A stretch of 64,000 bases of DNA from the NCBI RefSeq assembly GCF_013450295.1, contig NZ_SKBR01000001.1:2419001-2483000 (forward strand). Reading direction: 5' to 3'. This DNA comes from Streptomyces sp. AJS327. Its GTDB lineage: Bacteria > Actinomycetota > Actinomycetes > Streptomycetales > Streptomycetaceae. Below are positions 17,685 to 27,176 of this stretch, piece after piece (position 1 is the first letter of the stretch; each line of letters opens with the position of its first letter). The notes under the pieces are model-generated. The model saw only the letters and a program-made list of their open reading frames with translations. It searched no databases and was not told the DNA's origin. Position numbers and translations under genes: made by a program.

Positions 17685-18833
17685 ATGACCCAGGACCCCT
17701 TCGGATGGCTGACCGAGGCGCACGCGGCCCGGGAGCGAGCCGGACTGGTGCGCCGACTGCGCCCCCGCGCGGCCGACTCCCCGCTGCTCGACCTCGCGGG
17801 CAACGACTACCTCGGGCTCGCCCGGCACCCAGAGGTCACCTCGGCGGCGGCCGAGGCCGCCCACCGCTGGGGCGCCGGAGCCACCGGCTCCCGGCTGGTC
17901 ACCGGATCGACCGAGCTGCACGCCACACTGGAGCGGGAGCTGGCCGCGTTCTGCGGGTTCGAGTCCGCGCTGGTGCTCTCCTCCGGCTACGCGGCCAACC
18001 TCGCCGCCGTCACCGCGCTCACCTCCGGCGGCGGCCTCATCGCCTCGGACGCGGCCAACCACGCCTCGCTCATCGACGGTTGCCGCCTCTCCCGCGCCCG
18101 GACCAGCGTCGTACCGCACGCCGACCCCGCCGCCGTCCGCAAGGTGCTGGAGGGGGACACCCGGCGGAGCGGGCCCGCCCTCGCCGTGACGGACGCCGTC
18201 TTCTCCGTCGACGGGGACCTGGCGCCGCTGCCCGAACTGGCCGCCGTCTGCGCGGAGACCGGCGCCGGACTGCTCGTCGACGACGCGCACGGGCTGGGCG
18301 TCGTCGGGCCGGGAGGCCGGGGCGCCCCAGCGGCCGCCGGTCTCGCGGGGCGGCCCGGCACGGTCGTCACCGTCACCCTCTCGAAGTCACTGGGCGGTCA
18401 GGGCGGCGCGGTGCTGGGCCCCGCCCCGGTGATCCGGCACCTGGTCAGCACCGCCCGCACGCTGATCTTCGACACCGGGCTGGCCCCCGCCGCGGCGGCC
18501 GGGGCGCTCGCCGCCCTCCGCCTGCTGCGCCGGGAGCCGGAACGCGCCGCCCGCGCCCGGGAGGTGGCCCGGGAGCTGCACGCCCGGCTGACGGCCGCCG
18601 GGCTCACCGCGGCCCGGCCGGACGCCGCCGTCGTCTCGGTCCACGCGCCGACGCCGGAGGCCGCCGTGCGGTGGGCCGCGGACTGCCGGGCCGCCGGACT
18701 CTCCGTCGGCTGCTTCCGCCCGCCGTCCGTCCCGGACGGGATATCCCGCCTCCGGCTCACCGCGCGCGCCGACCTGCCCCGCGCGCGCGTCGCCGAGGCC
18801 GCCGCGACCGTGGCGCGGCTCGCCCCCCGCTGA
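17685..18833 (+). CDS. bioF: 8-amino-7-oxononanoate synthase
   Basis: PLP-dependent alpha-oxoamine synthase of 382 residues joining pimeloyl-CoA (or pimeloyl-ACP) and L-alanine to KAPA. Motifs: [48 protein letters not shown] and the PLP Lys in [15 protein letters not shown] 17685 follows GGGAGACCCGG. Together with bioB-bioA-bioD it completes the late pathway; no bioC/bioH-type pimeloyl gene is visible nearby. Confidence 0.96.
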   Translation: MTQDPFGWLTEAHAARERAGLVRRLRPRAADSPLLDLAGNDYLGLARHPEVTSAAAEAAHRWGAGATGSRLVTGSTELHATLERELAAFCGFESALVLSSGYAANLAAVTALTSGGGLIASDAANHASLIDGCRLSRARTSVVPHADPAAVRKVLEGDTRRSGPALAVTDAVFSVDGDLAPLPELAAVCAETGAGLLVDDAHGLGVVGPGGRGAPAAAGLAGRPGTVVTVTLSKSLGGQGGAVLGPAPVIRHLVSTARTLIFDTGLAPAAAAGALAALRLLRREPERAARAREVARELHARLTAAGLTAARPDAAVVSVHAPTPEAAVRWAADCRAAGLSVGCFRPPSVPDGISRLRLTARADLPRARVAEAAATVARLAPR

Positions 18834-19045
18834 CCGGCGTCCCCACCGGCCTGGCCCACCCCGGGGGCCCCGCGTCCCGCCGGGCGCCGCGTTCGGCCCC
18901 GCCCGCCGTGTTCCGGTTGCCGACCCGTGACGGCGGCGGTTCGATGGAGTCCGTGGGTCCCGCCAGCACCACGGGGACCACGCTCATCACCGGACGCCCG
19001 CCGGGCGGCCCGCGGGCACGTCCGGCACGCGGAGGAGGTGGCACC

Positions 19046-19945
19046 GTGAGTGGACCCGTGCTGGTGGGGGTCGACGGTTCGCCGGCCAGCCTGGAGGCGG
19101 TCGACGCCGCGGCCCAGGAGGCCCGGCGGTGGGGGCGGAGCCTCCGCGTGGTGCACGCGGCCACCTGGCCCGCGATGAACGTCCCGTTCAGCGCCTCCTC
19201 CCTGACCCTTCCCGAGGGCGAGATCGCGCAACTGGCGAACCGCACCATCACCGAGGCGGTGGAGCGGGCCCGGCGGGCCGAGCCGGGCCTGGAGGTGACG
19301 GAGGACGTGGTCACCGGGGAGGCGCTGGCCGTGCTGGAGGCCGAGTCCCGCACCGCCTCGCTGGTGGTGGTGGGCAGCCGGGGCCTGGGCGGCTTCACCG
19401 GGCTGCTGCTCGGCTCGGTCGCCGTGCACCTCTCCTCGCACGCCGCCTGCCCGGTGCTGGTGATCCGCGGGCAGGCCACGCCGGGCGGCCCGGTCGTCCT
19501 CGGCGCCGACGGCTCGCGGGACGGCGACGCCGCCGTGCGGTTCGCCTTCGCCGAGGCGTCGATGCGCGGCGCGGACCTTGAGGCCGTGCACACCTGGAAC
19601 AACTGGACCGGCCCGGTCACCACCACCCCCGGCGAACTCGCCCCCCTCGTCTACGACGTGGACATGCTCCGGGACGAGGAGGAGCGCGTCCTCTCCCAGG
19701 CCGTCTCCGGCTACCAGGAGCGCTACCCGGAGGTCACGGTCCGCCCCCGGCTGGAGAACGCCCGGACCCGCCAGGCGCTGATCAAGGCGAGCGAGAACGC
19801 CCAGCTGCTGGTGGTCGGTGCCCGTGGCCGGGGTGGCTTCACCGGCCTGCTGCTGGGGTCGGTCAGCCAGGCCGTGCTGCATCACGCGCACTGCCCGGTG
19901 GCCGTGGTGCGCAGGATCTCCGACACCGCGGACGACGACGAGTGA
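19046..19945 (+). CDS. Universal stress protein with two tandem UspA domains
   Basis: A 299-residue cytoplasmic protein. The two UspA domains cover about 1-147 and 153-295. Each has the ATP-binding signature G-x2-G-x9-G-S/T: VVGSRGLGGFTGLLLGSVAV and VVGARGRGGFTGLLLGSVSQ, nearly identical to each other, and each begins with a VGVDGS/LGADGS strand. GTG 19046 has GGAGGAGG eight bases upstream. Tandem USPs of this length are usual in actinomycetes, where hypoxia or stationary-phase regulators control many of them; I could not identify a reliable DevR-type box upstream. Confidence 0.94.
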   Translation: MSGPVLVGVDGSPASLEAVDAAAQEARRWGRSLRVVHAATWPAMNVPFSASSLTLPEGEIAQLANRTITEAVERARRAEPGLEVTEDVVTGEALAVLEAESRTASLVVVGSRGLGGFTGLLLGSVAVHLSSHAACPVLVIRGQATPGGPVVLGADGSRDGDAAVRFAFAEASMRGADLEAVHTWNNWTGPVTTTPGELAPLVYDVDMLRDEEERVLSQAVSGYQERYPEVTVRPRLENARTRQALIKASENAQLLVVGARGRGGFTGLLLGSVSQAVLHHAHCPVAVVRRISDTADDDE

Positions 19946-19994
19946 CCCCGGGCGGCGGGCCCGGACGACGGGGCGTCAGCCTGGCGCGGAGCGC

Positions 19995-20303
19995 TCAGCC
20001 GCGCGGGGAGCGCGGAGGGGCCACCCGCGTCGCCCGCCGCTCCCCGTCGAGCACCCGGATCGCGCGCTCCAACGTCCCCGCGTGCAGCAGGTGTTCGCCG
20101 CGCGTGTGCATGACCGTCAGCGCGTCCCGGAGGCGCGTGGCCAGCGGCACCAGCGCCTGCGCCGCGCGCAGTCCCCGGTAGGTGTCGTCACCGCGGGCGG
20201 GGTTGATCCGGCCGAGCTGGTCCAGCACGTCCAGGTACGCGTCGACGACCTCGGCCTCGGCGCGGGTGAGGGCGGGCAGCGGAGGCGGCGGGGGCGGCCA
20301 CAT
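19995..20303 (-). CDS. Conserved small protein downstream of clpP, unknown function
   Basis: A 102-residue soluble protein. After a Pro-rich start (MWPPPPPPLP) it is mostly helical: LTRAEAEVVDAYLDVLDQLGRINPARG and DTYRGLRAAQALVPLATRLRDALTVMHTRGEHLL. I recognise no domain. ATG 20303 is six bases after the clpP stop, so it is probably translated from the clpP transcript and may serve the protease. Assignment as a gene rests on operon position, codon bias and a continuous helical reading frame. Confidence 0.7.
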   Translation of the reverse strand: MWPPPPPPLPALTRAEAEVVDAYLDVLDQLGRINPARGDDTYRGLRAAQALVPLATRLRDALTVMHTRGEHLLHAGTLERAIRVLDGERRATRVAPPRSPRG

Positions 20304-20309
20304 CGGCGC

Positions 20310-20948
20310 TCACCCCCGGCCGTTCCGCCCGGCGGGGCGCTTACGGCTGACGGTGAGACGGTCGATCAGCCCGTACGTGACGGCGTCCGCCGCGCTGAGG
20401 ATGGTGTCCCGCTCCAGGTCGGCGTGGATCCGCTCACGGGGCTGGCCGGTGTGGTGGACGTACAGCTCCTCCAGCAGCTCCCGGACGCGGAGCAGTTCCC
20501 GCGCGTGGATCTCCAGGTCGTCCGCCTGACCGTGCACCGGCTCCGCGAGCGCGGGCTGGTGGATCATCACCCGCGCCCCGGGGAGCGCCAGCCGCTTGCC
20601 CGGGGTCCCCGCGGTGAGCAGGACGGAGGCGGCGGAGGCCGCCTGTCCCAGGCAGACCGTCTCGATGTCGCAGCTCACGAAGCGCATCGTGTCGTAGACG
20701 GCGGTCATCGCGGTGAACGAGCCGCCGGGTGAGTTGATGTAGAGCGAGATGTCCTGGTCCGGAGCGGCGTGCTCCAGGTGGATCAGCTGGGCCATCACGT
20801 CGTTGGCCACGGTGTCGTCGAGCGGGGCGCCGAGGAAGACGACGCGTTCGCCCAGCAGCTTGGAGTACGGATCCAGGGTGCGCGTCCCGGAACTGGTGCG
20901 CTCGGTGAACTCCGGCAGCACGTAGCGGGCCATCGGTTCCGGCAGCAT
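20310..20948 (-). CDS. clpP: ATP-dependent Clp protease proteolytic subunit
   Basis: Self-compartmentalised serine protease subunit of 212 residues that works with ClpX/ClpC ATPases. The catalytic triad is S105 (GQAASAAS), H130 (VMIHQPAL) and D181 ([12 protein letters not shown]). YINSPGGS provides the oxyanion strand. GQAAS-A replaces the more usual GQAAS-M. Streptomycetes carry several clpP copies; this one resembles the accessory ClpP3/ClpP4/ClpP5 class rather than ClpP1P2, but the exact paralogue cannot be settled by eye. ATG 20948 has GGAGGTGGAGG just upstream. It faces the Phd/YefM gene across 94 bases. Confidence 0.93.
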   Translation of the reverse strand: MLPEPMARYVLPEFTERTSSGTRTLDPYSKLLGERVVFLGAPLDDTVANDVMAQLIHLEHAAPDQDISLYINSPGGSFTAMTAVYDTMRFVSCDIETVCLGQAASAASVLLTAGTPGKRLALPGARVMIHQPALAEPVHGQADDLEIHARELLRVRELLEELYVHHTGQPRERIHADLERDTILSAADAVTYGLIDRLTVSRKRPAGRNGRG

Positions 20949-21008
20949 GCCTCCACCTCCCCGGCACGCCTCGCGACGGGCGCGCCACTCTCCGTACGTC
21001 CGGTAAAA

Positions 21009-21036
21009 ATGTACAGGATGTACATGCCGTTATGCT
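21009..21036 (+). promoter_or_regulatory. YefM-type operator (two TGTACA motifs) and -10 box
   Basis: ATGTACA-GGA-TGTACAT (21009-21025) is a perfect inverted repeat made of two TGTACA hexamers. TGTACA is the known core recognised by the E. coli YefM antitoxin; the spacing here (centres 9 bp apart) is closer than the E. coli 12 bp. A -10-like TATGCT follows at 21031-21036. The site also lies in the clpP promoter region on the other strand. Confidence 0.72.
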
Positions 21037-21042
21037 GGGAGC

Positions 21043-21345
21043 ATGGCCTACGAGATTCCTGTGACGCAAGCCCGCGCCGAACTCGCCGAGTTGATCAACC
21101 GGGTGGTCTACGCCGGGGAGCGGGTGGTGGTGACCCGTCACGGACGGCCCCTGGTCGCGCTGGTGTCGGCGGGCGACCTGGAACGGCTGGAGAACGCGGA
21201 GGGCCCGGCCGGGGACGAGGTGATCAGCACCGTCTCAACGGTCGGGCAGGCGCCGTCAGTTGTCGGGGAGCGGCGGCGCTTCGGTATCGCCGCGGAACAC
21301 GGCGGCCCGGCCACCGGTGATCGGCGGCCGGGCCGGGAGAGCTGA
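21043..21345 (+). CDS. Phd/YefM-family antitoxin without an adjacent toxin
   Basis: A 100-residue protein whose first 50 residues (YEIPVTQARAELAELINRVVYAGERVVVTRHGRPLVALVS) are a textbook Phd/YefM fold: DNA-binding N-terminus, then the VTRHGRPLVALVS strand pair. The C-terminal half, which would normally bind a RelE/Doc-type toxin, is Gly/Pro/Arg-rich and runs through a 10-bp-stem hairpin (21303-21335), so it may be degenerate. No toxin gene follows: the next gene is the convergent aminopeptidase. ATG 21043 with GGGAG upstream. Autoregulation through the TGTACA pair is likely. Confidence 0.85.
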   Translation: MAYEIPVTQARAELAELINRVVYAGERVVVTRHGRPLVALVSAGDLERLENAEGPAGDEVISTVSTVGQAPSVVGERRRFGIAAEHGGPATGDRRPGRES

Positions 21346-21407
21346 GGCGCCACCTGGGGCGCGGGGCGAGCGCGACGACGGCTCGGTGAGCCGCGCCCCC
21401 GCCCGGC

Positions 21408-21432
21408 CCGCCCCGGTCGGTCACCGGGGCGG
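21408..21432. terminator. Terminator hairpin of the M28 aminopeptidase gene
   Basis: Perfect 10-bp stem CCGCCCCGGT (21408-21417) with ACCGGGGCGG (21423-21432) and a 5-base loop, ten bases beyond the aminopeptidase stop on the minus strand. A second strong hairpin at 21303-21335 lies inside the end of the convergent antitoxin frame. Confidence 0.75.
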
Positions 21433-21441
21433 GGTGGGGTG

Positions 21442-22814
<1,373 letters not shown>

Positions 22815-23870
22815 TCACCCGGGGGCCCGGCCCGTGCTCCGCGACCAGCGGTCCTCGGCGGCGTAGTCGAAGAGGTCGCCCATCGGATCGTAGGCCGCCG
22901 CCATCTCCGGGAGGACCGCGCGCCAGTCGCGGCCGCGCACGTGATCCGCCAGCCACTCCACCGTGGCCGGCAGCGACGCGGCGTAGCCGGACACCGGGCG
23001 GTACCCCAACTCCCGTTCCGCGGCCGTCATATCGAGTACCAGCGGCTCGGGCAGGCTCCACGGGGTGCGCCCGACCGTCGGCTCCCCGGGCGGGGGTGGG
23101 CCGTCCAGCGGGACCGTCTCACACTCCCAGCTCAGGACGGCGTCGATGGCCTCCGCGATCTCCCGGACCGTCAGCGCCTCCGGATCCGCGGCGTTCAGGA
23201 CCCGCGAGCCCGGCGTCCGCGCCGCCAGTCGCACCAGCTCGGCCACGTTGGCCACGTGGGCGGTGTGGAAACGGCTCCGGCCGCCGAAGGCCAGCACCCG
23301 AGCGCGCCGCCCGTCCAGCCACCGCTGGACGAAGTACAGCTCGCGCGGGGTGCGGCAGTACGGCCCGTGGAGCGCGGCCGCCCGCAGCAGCGTGACCGGG
23401 AGCCGCTCACCCAGGGCGAGCAACTCCCGCTCCAGCAGTGCCTTTCGGGCCTCGTAACTCCCGTCCCCCGGAGGGACGGTGCGCTGGCGCTCCGTCACCG
23501 GCACGGGCAGCGTGGGGAAACCGGTCTCCCCGCCCAGACTCCGCCCCGCGCCGTCCGCGTAGACGGCGGCGCTGGACACCACCACCGCCGAGCCCAACCG
23601 CCCGGTCAGGCCAGCCACTTGCCGGGCGTGCGCCGGGGTCTGCGCGGTGCAGTCGAACAGCAGCTCCCGGCCGGAACCGACGGCGGCGGCCAACGCGCCC
23701 GGCGCGTCCCGGTCGAGCACCAGCTCGCCAACCTCCTCCGGCCAGTGGGGATCCCGCCCGCCGCCGCGCGAGGCGGCGGTGACCCGCCAGCCGTCCGCGT
23801 GCAGCGCGCTCACGACGGCGCGCCCCAACTGTCCCGTGGCGCCGAGTACGAGGGCGTGGTCGCTGGTCAT
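22815..23870 (-). CDS. NAD-dependent epimerase/dehydratase-family protein
   Basis: A 351-residue extended-SDR protein. The nucleotide-binding motif ALVLGATGQLGRAVV opens the protein; VVVSSAAVYADGAG and SYEARKALLER occupy the usual Ser and Tyr/Lys region, but the catalytic Tyr-x3-Lys reads Y-E-A-R-K, so spacing is shifted by one. LHGPYCRTPRELYFVQRWL and FHTAHVANVAELV fit sugar-nucleotide epimerase or NmrA-like relatives. ATG 23870. The gene is preceded on its strand by a 15-bp inverted repeat (23971-24004). Substrate unknown; not evidently linked to its neighbours. Confidence 0.83.
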   Translation of the reverse strand: MTSDHALVLGATGQLGRAVVSALHADGWRVTAASRGGGRDPHWPEEVGELVLDRDAPGALAAAVGSGRELLFDCTAQTPAHARQVAGLTGRLGSAVVVSSAAVYADGAGRSLGGETGFPTLPVPVTERQRTVPPGDGSYEARKALLERELLALGERLPVTLLRAAALHGPYCRTPRELYFVQRWLDGRRARVLAFGGRSRFHTAHVANVAELVRLAARTPGSRVLNAADPEALTVREIAEAIDAVLSWECETVPLDGPPPPGEPTVGRTPWSLPEPLVLDMTAAERELGYRPVSGYAASLPATVEWLADHVRGRDWRAVLPEMAAAYDPMGDLFDYAAEDRWSRSTGRAPG

Positions 23871-23970
23871 CGCTGGAAGCCTTTCGCCGCGTCCGGTGGG
23901 CGGGAGGGGCGGCCGGTGGGCGGCCGGGGCGAACCGGCCCCGTACGGACCGGCCGTGTGCGGACCGGGTC

Positions 23971-24004
23971 GTGCGGGGTCCACGTTGTCACGTGGACCCC
24001 GCAC
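23971..24004. repeat. Perfect 15-bp inverted repeat, 4-base loop
   Basis: Arms GTGCGGGGTCCACGT and ACGTGGACCCCGCAC enclose TGTC. It lies between the acyltransferase stop (24111) and the epimerase start (23870) on the minus strand. It can act as the acyltransferase terminator or as an operator of the epimerase gene. A weaker palindrome, GGATGACCGT/ACGGGTATCC, follows at 24012-24033. Confidence 0.7.
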
Positions 24005-24110
24005 CCGCCACGGATGACCGTCCACGGGTATCCGGGGTCCACCCACCGCTGGCGCCAGCCGCGCGGTTCCCGGCCAACCGCCGGTGGACGACGGGGCGTT
24101 CGCGGACCGC

Positions 24111-24809
24111 TCAGACACCGCCGCCGGACCGGCCGGAGGAGGCGGCCTTCGCGTCCGGGGCGTACTGGTCCACGTACTCCTGCCCGGAGAGCTGGAGTAT
24201 CTCGTGCATGATCTCGTCGGTGACGGCCCGGAGAACGGCCCGTTCGTCCTCCAGCCCCGCGTGGCGTGAGAAGTCGAGCGGTTCGCCGAACCGGATCGTC
24301 ACCCGCCCCAGCCGGGGCAGCCGCCTGCCCGGCGGCTGGATCTCGAAGGTGCCCACCATCGCGCAGGGGATCACCGGCACCCCGGCGCGCAGCGCCATCG
24401 AGGCCACCCCGACCCGCCCCTTGTAGAGCCGTCCGTCGTGCGAGCGGGTGCCCTCCGGGTAGATCCCCAGCAACTCGCCCTTCCGCAGGACGCCCACACC
24501 CTCCTCGACCGCCGCCCGCCCCGCGCCCCTCCCGGCGCGATCCACCGGTATCTGGCCGATGCTGCGGAAGAACGCCGCCGTCAGACGCCCCTTCAGACCG
24601 GGGCCGGTGAAGTACTCCGCCTTCGCCAGGAACGTGATCCGCCGGCGCAGGATGGCGGGCATCAGGAAGTGGTCGGAGAACGAGAGGTGGTTCCCCGCGA
24701 TGATCGCGGCGCCCTCCTCCGGAACGCGCTCCAGCCCCTCGATCCGGGGCCGGAACAGCAGCCGCAGCAGCGGTCCGATCACGACGTACTTCAACAGCAG
24801 GTAGAACAC
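24111..24809 (-). CDS. 1-acyl-sn-glycerol-3-phosphate acyltransferase-like protein (PlsC family)
   Basis: A 232-residue membrane-associated acyltransferase of phospholipid synthesis. The N-terminal FYLLLKYVVIGPLLRLLF is a membrane anchor. Catalytic motif NHLSFSDHFL gives the H-x4-D dyad; IYPEGTRSHDGRL is the E-G-T-R phosphate-binding motif. GTG 24809 has GGAAGG upstream and starts directly at the anchor, as in streptomycete homologues; the upstream extension lacks similarity. Acyl and acceptor specificity unknown. Confidence 0.92.
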   Translation of the reverse strand: MFYLLLKYVVIGPLLRLLFRPRIEGLERVPEEGAAIIAGNHLSFSDHFLMPAILRRRITFLAKAEYFTGPGLKGRLTAAFFRSIGQIPVDRAGRGAGRAAVEEGVGVLRKGELLGIYPEGTRSHDGRLYKGRVGVASMALRAGVPVIPCAMVGTFEIQPPGRRLPRLGRVTIRFGEPLDFSRHAGLEDERAVLRAVTDEIMHEILQLSGQEYVDQYAPDAKAASSGRSGGGV

Positions 24810-24927
24810 TCCACGCCTTCCCCCGGTCCCTTGGGCTGGTGCGGCCGAAGAGTAGTACCCGGGTGGAGCGCGGGGGGAGGGCGGGTCGCCGCTCGCCTCC
24901 TCCCGGCGGGCGCCATCCACGGCGCCG

Positions 24928-25086
24928 TCACCCCTTCCTGGTCACCACGACACCGAGGGTGACCAGCGCGAGCACGATCCAGACGAACCACAGCAGCGGA
25001 CTGCCGCCCATCGCGGCCGAGTAGGCCGAGACCATCACCAGTCCGGCCACCGTGCACACCGTCATCATCTTCGCGGTACCAGGCAT
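24928..25086 (-). CDS. Small membrane protein, unknown function
   Basis: A 52-residue protein too short to stand out by length, supported by GGAGGG five bases before ATG 25086 and two hydrophobic helices (TVCTVAGLVMVSAYSAAMG and LLWFVWIVLALVTLGVVV). It ends with a basic TRKG. It precedes the PlsC-type gene on the same strand by about 120 bases. No domain recognised. Confidence 0.65.
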   Translation of the reverse strand: MPGTAKMMTVCTVAGLVMVSAYSAAMGGSPLLWFVWIVLALVTLGVVVTRKG

Positions 25087-25324
25087 CCAGACCCTCCTTC
25101 GGGCGGCCCGGGGCCGCGCACGCGCGCCCGCGCGTGCCCGGGCCGAGGTCGGCTCCCATCGTCCCCCCGGCCACCACCGGGGCGCTACCGCGCGCCCGTC
25201 CCCGCCGGGAGGGCCGGGGGACGGCTGAGCGTGACCAGGAGGGGCGGAGGACGCGGGGTCGGGGAGGCGCCCGGGGGTGGTCGCGCGCCCGGAGGGGGAA
25301 GGGAGAGGAGCCGGGGCCGGTGTC

Positions 25325-26281
25325 TCAGCGGTCCCGGGCGCTGAGCGAGGCGAGATAGGCGTTGTACTCCGCCAGCTCCCGGTCGCCGTTCCGGTCGGCG
25401 GCCCGGTCGTCACGCCGCGCGCGCCGCTGTTCGGAGCCGTACCACTGGTACAGCAGCGCCACCAGCACCACGACCGACGGGATCTCGCTGAACGCCCAGG
25501 CGATACCGCCCGCGGCGGTCTGGTCCGAGAGCGCGCTGACACCCAGCGAGGCGGGCGGGTCGGAGTAGACCGACACCATCGGCTCGGAGGCCATCATCAG
25601 CGCGATACCGAAGAAGGCGTGGAAGGGCATCCCCGCGAACAGCTCCAGCATCCGCATCACGTAGCCGGGGCGGTTCGGACCCGGGTCGACGCCCATGATC
25701 GGCCAGAAGAACACCAGGCCCACCGCGAGGAAGTGCGCCATCATCCCCAGGTGCCCGGCCCGCGAGCCCATCAGGAAGTCGAACAGCGGGGTGAAGTACA
25801 GCGCGTAGAGGCTGGCGATGAACAGTGGGAGGGTGAACCCCGGGTGGGTGACGACCCGGATGTAGCGGCTGTGCAGCAGCGCCACCAGCAGTTCCCGCGG
25901 TCCGGTGCGGCCCCGCCCGGCCGAGGGCAGCGCCCGCAGCAGCAGCGTCACCGGGGCACCCAGCAGCAGGAGGATCGGCGAGAGCATGCTGATCACCATG
26001 TGCTGCACCATGTGCACGCTGAAGAGCACCATTCCGTACTCGTTCAGCGCCGTGCACATCACCAGCGCGACGGTGAGCACCCCGAGGACCCAGGCGATGG
26101 TCCTGCCCACCGGCCAGGTGTCCCCCCGGCTCCGCAGCCGGAGCACCCCCCAGCCGTACAGCAGCAGCGCGAGCACACAGCCCGCCAGGAAGAAGGGCTC
26201 CCCGGTGAACTCCAGCCCGCGCCCCAGGGTGAACGGCGGGAGATCGTCCGTGCCGTGTCCACCGTGCTCGCCGTGCCCCAT
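25325..26281 (-). CDS. Cytochrome c oxidase assembly protein, CtaG/caa3-type
   Basis: A 318-residue polytopic membrane protein. A His-rich N-terminus (MGHGEHGGHG) precedes about seven hydrophobic helices. The conserved block MVLFSVHMVQHMVISMLSPILLLLGAP with two His and the segment LYALYFTPLFDFLMGS followed by GHLGMMAHFLAVGLVFFWPIMGVDP are characteristic of the caa3_CtaG family, thought to assist copper delivery to oxidase. The C-terminus is charged and cytoplasmic. ATG 26281 has only a weak ribosome site; upstream in-frame GTGs are alternatives. Confidence 0.9.
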   Translation of the reverse strand: MGHGEHGGHGTDDLPPFTLGRGLEFTGEPFFLAGCVLALLLYGWGVLRLRSRGDTWPVGRTIAWVLGVLTVALVMCTALNEYGMVLFSVHMVQHMVISMLSPILLLLGAPVTLLLRALPSAGRGRTGPRELLVALLHSRYIRVVTHPGFTLPLFIASLYALYFTPLFDFLMGSRAGHLGMMAHFLAVGLVFFWPIMGVDPGPNRPGYVMRMLELFAGMPFHAFFGIALMMASEPMVSVYSDPPASLGVSALSDQTAAGGIAWAFSEIPSVVVLVALLYQWYGSEQRRARRDDRAADRNGDRELAEYNAYLASLSARDR

Positions 26282-26363
26282 GCGCTCTACCCGCTTCTGC
26301 CGTACCACCGGTCCGGGATACCGGATCCGCCCGCACCAGGATAGAAGCGGCCGAAACGGCGAA

Positions 26364-26398
26364 CGGCGCCGGGGGCCGTCCACCGGCCCCCGGCGCCG
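26364..26398. terminator. Terminator after gatD
   Basis: Perfect 15-bp stem CGGCGCCGGGGGCCG with CGGCCCCCGGCGCCG and a 5-base loop, 20 bases past the gatD stop on the minus strand. Confidence 0.75.
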
Positions 26399-26417
26399 CC
26401 CACCTGGCGGGTCCCGC

Positions 26418-27146
26418 TCAGGCGGGCTGCGTCGCCGCCATGATGCGCTCCTGGCGCAGCGCCTCGTACCACCGGTCGTCCACCGGCGGCAGCGCGTTGA
26501 CGTCCAGCGCCAGCTTGATCAGCAGGTCCGCGATGTGCGGGTTCCTGGCCAGCACCGGTCCGTGCATGTACGTCCCGAAGACGGTGCCGTTCCAGGCGCC
26601 CTCGGTGCCGTCGCCGGTGCCGTTGCCCTGGCCGAGCCGGACCCGGGCCAGCGGGCGGGCCGTCGGCCCGAGGTGCGTGACGCCCTGGTGGTTCTCGAAC
26701 CCGGTCAGCTGCGGGAGGCGCAGCTGCTCGTCGATGTCGCCCAGGACGTCGCCCACGCAGCGGTCGCTCTCCCCACGGGTGCTGTGCACGTCCAGCAGGC
26801 CCAGCCCGGGGGAGACCTGTTCGAGGTCGTTCACGAACTGGTGCCCCAGGATCTGGTACCCCGCGCAGACCGAGAAGACGATCGCCCCGTTGTTCACCGC
26901 GCGGGTCAGCCCGCCGTCGCGCAGCAGCCGCTCGGCGGCCAGCCGCTGCGGACGATCCTCACCGCCGCCGATCAGGTAGATGTCGCCCGAGGTCGGCACC
27001 GGCTGGTCGGAGCGGACGTCGGTGCGCTGCACCTCCAGGCCCCGCTGCCGCGCCCGCCGCTCCACCACCAGGACGTTGCCCTGGTCGCCGTACGTGCTGA
27101 GCAGGTCCGGGTAGATCCACACCACCCGCAGACTCGCGTTACTCAT
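26418..27146 (-). CDS. gatD: Lipid II isoglutaminyl synthase, glutaminase subunit GatD
   Basis: Class I glutamine amidotransferase of 242 residues that feeds ammonia to MurT for amidation of D-iGlu in lipid II. The nucleophile is C94 in VFSVCAGYQ, the catalytic His is H196 in TYMHGPVL, and the preceding YLIGGGEDR matches GatD. The Gly/Asn-rich insert near residues 174-188 (GQGNGTGDGTEG) is unusual. Downstream of murT with 30 bases between, forming the two-gene operon seen across Gram-positives. Confidence 0.95.
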   Translation of the reverse strand: MSNASLRVVWIYPDLLSTYGDQGNVLVVERRARQRGLEVQRTDVRSDQPVPTSGDIYLIGGGEDRPQRLAAERLLRDGGLTRAVNNGAIVFSVCAGYQILGHQFVNDLEQVSPGLGLLDVHSTRGESDRCVGDVLGDIDEQLRLPQLTGFENHQGVTHLGPTARPLARVRLGQGNGTGDGTEGAWNGTVFGTYMHGPVLARNPHIADLLIKLALDVNALPPVDDRWYEALRQERIMAATQPA

Positions 27147-27176
27147 GCCCCCAGCTCCTCACAGTGCTTCGCGGGT

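Noticed and set aside
18834..19045. Possible DevR/DosR-type box upstream of the universal stress gene
   Set aside because: GGGxCC-like words occur but none forms a convincing palindrome; such words are frequent in this GC-rich DNA.
16376..19945. A 1189-codon open frame on the plus strand
   Set aside because: It runs antisense through bioB and out of frame through bioF; only its last 300 codons (from 19046) are a real gene, the universal stress protein.
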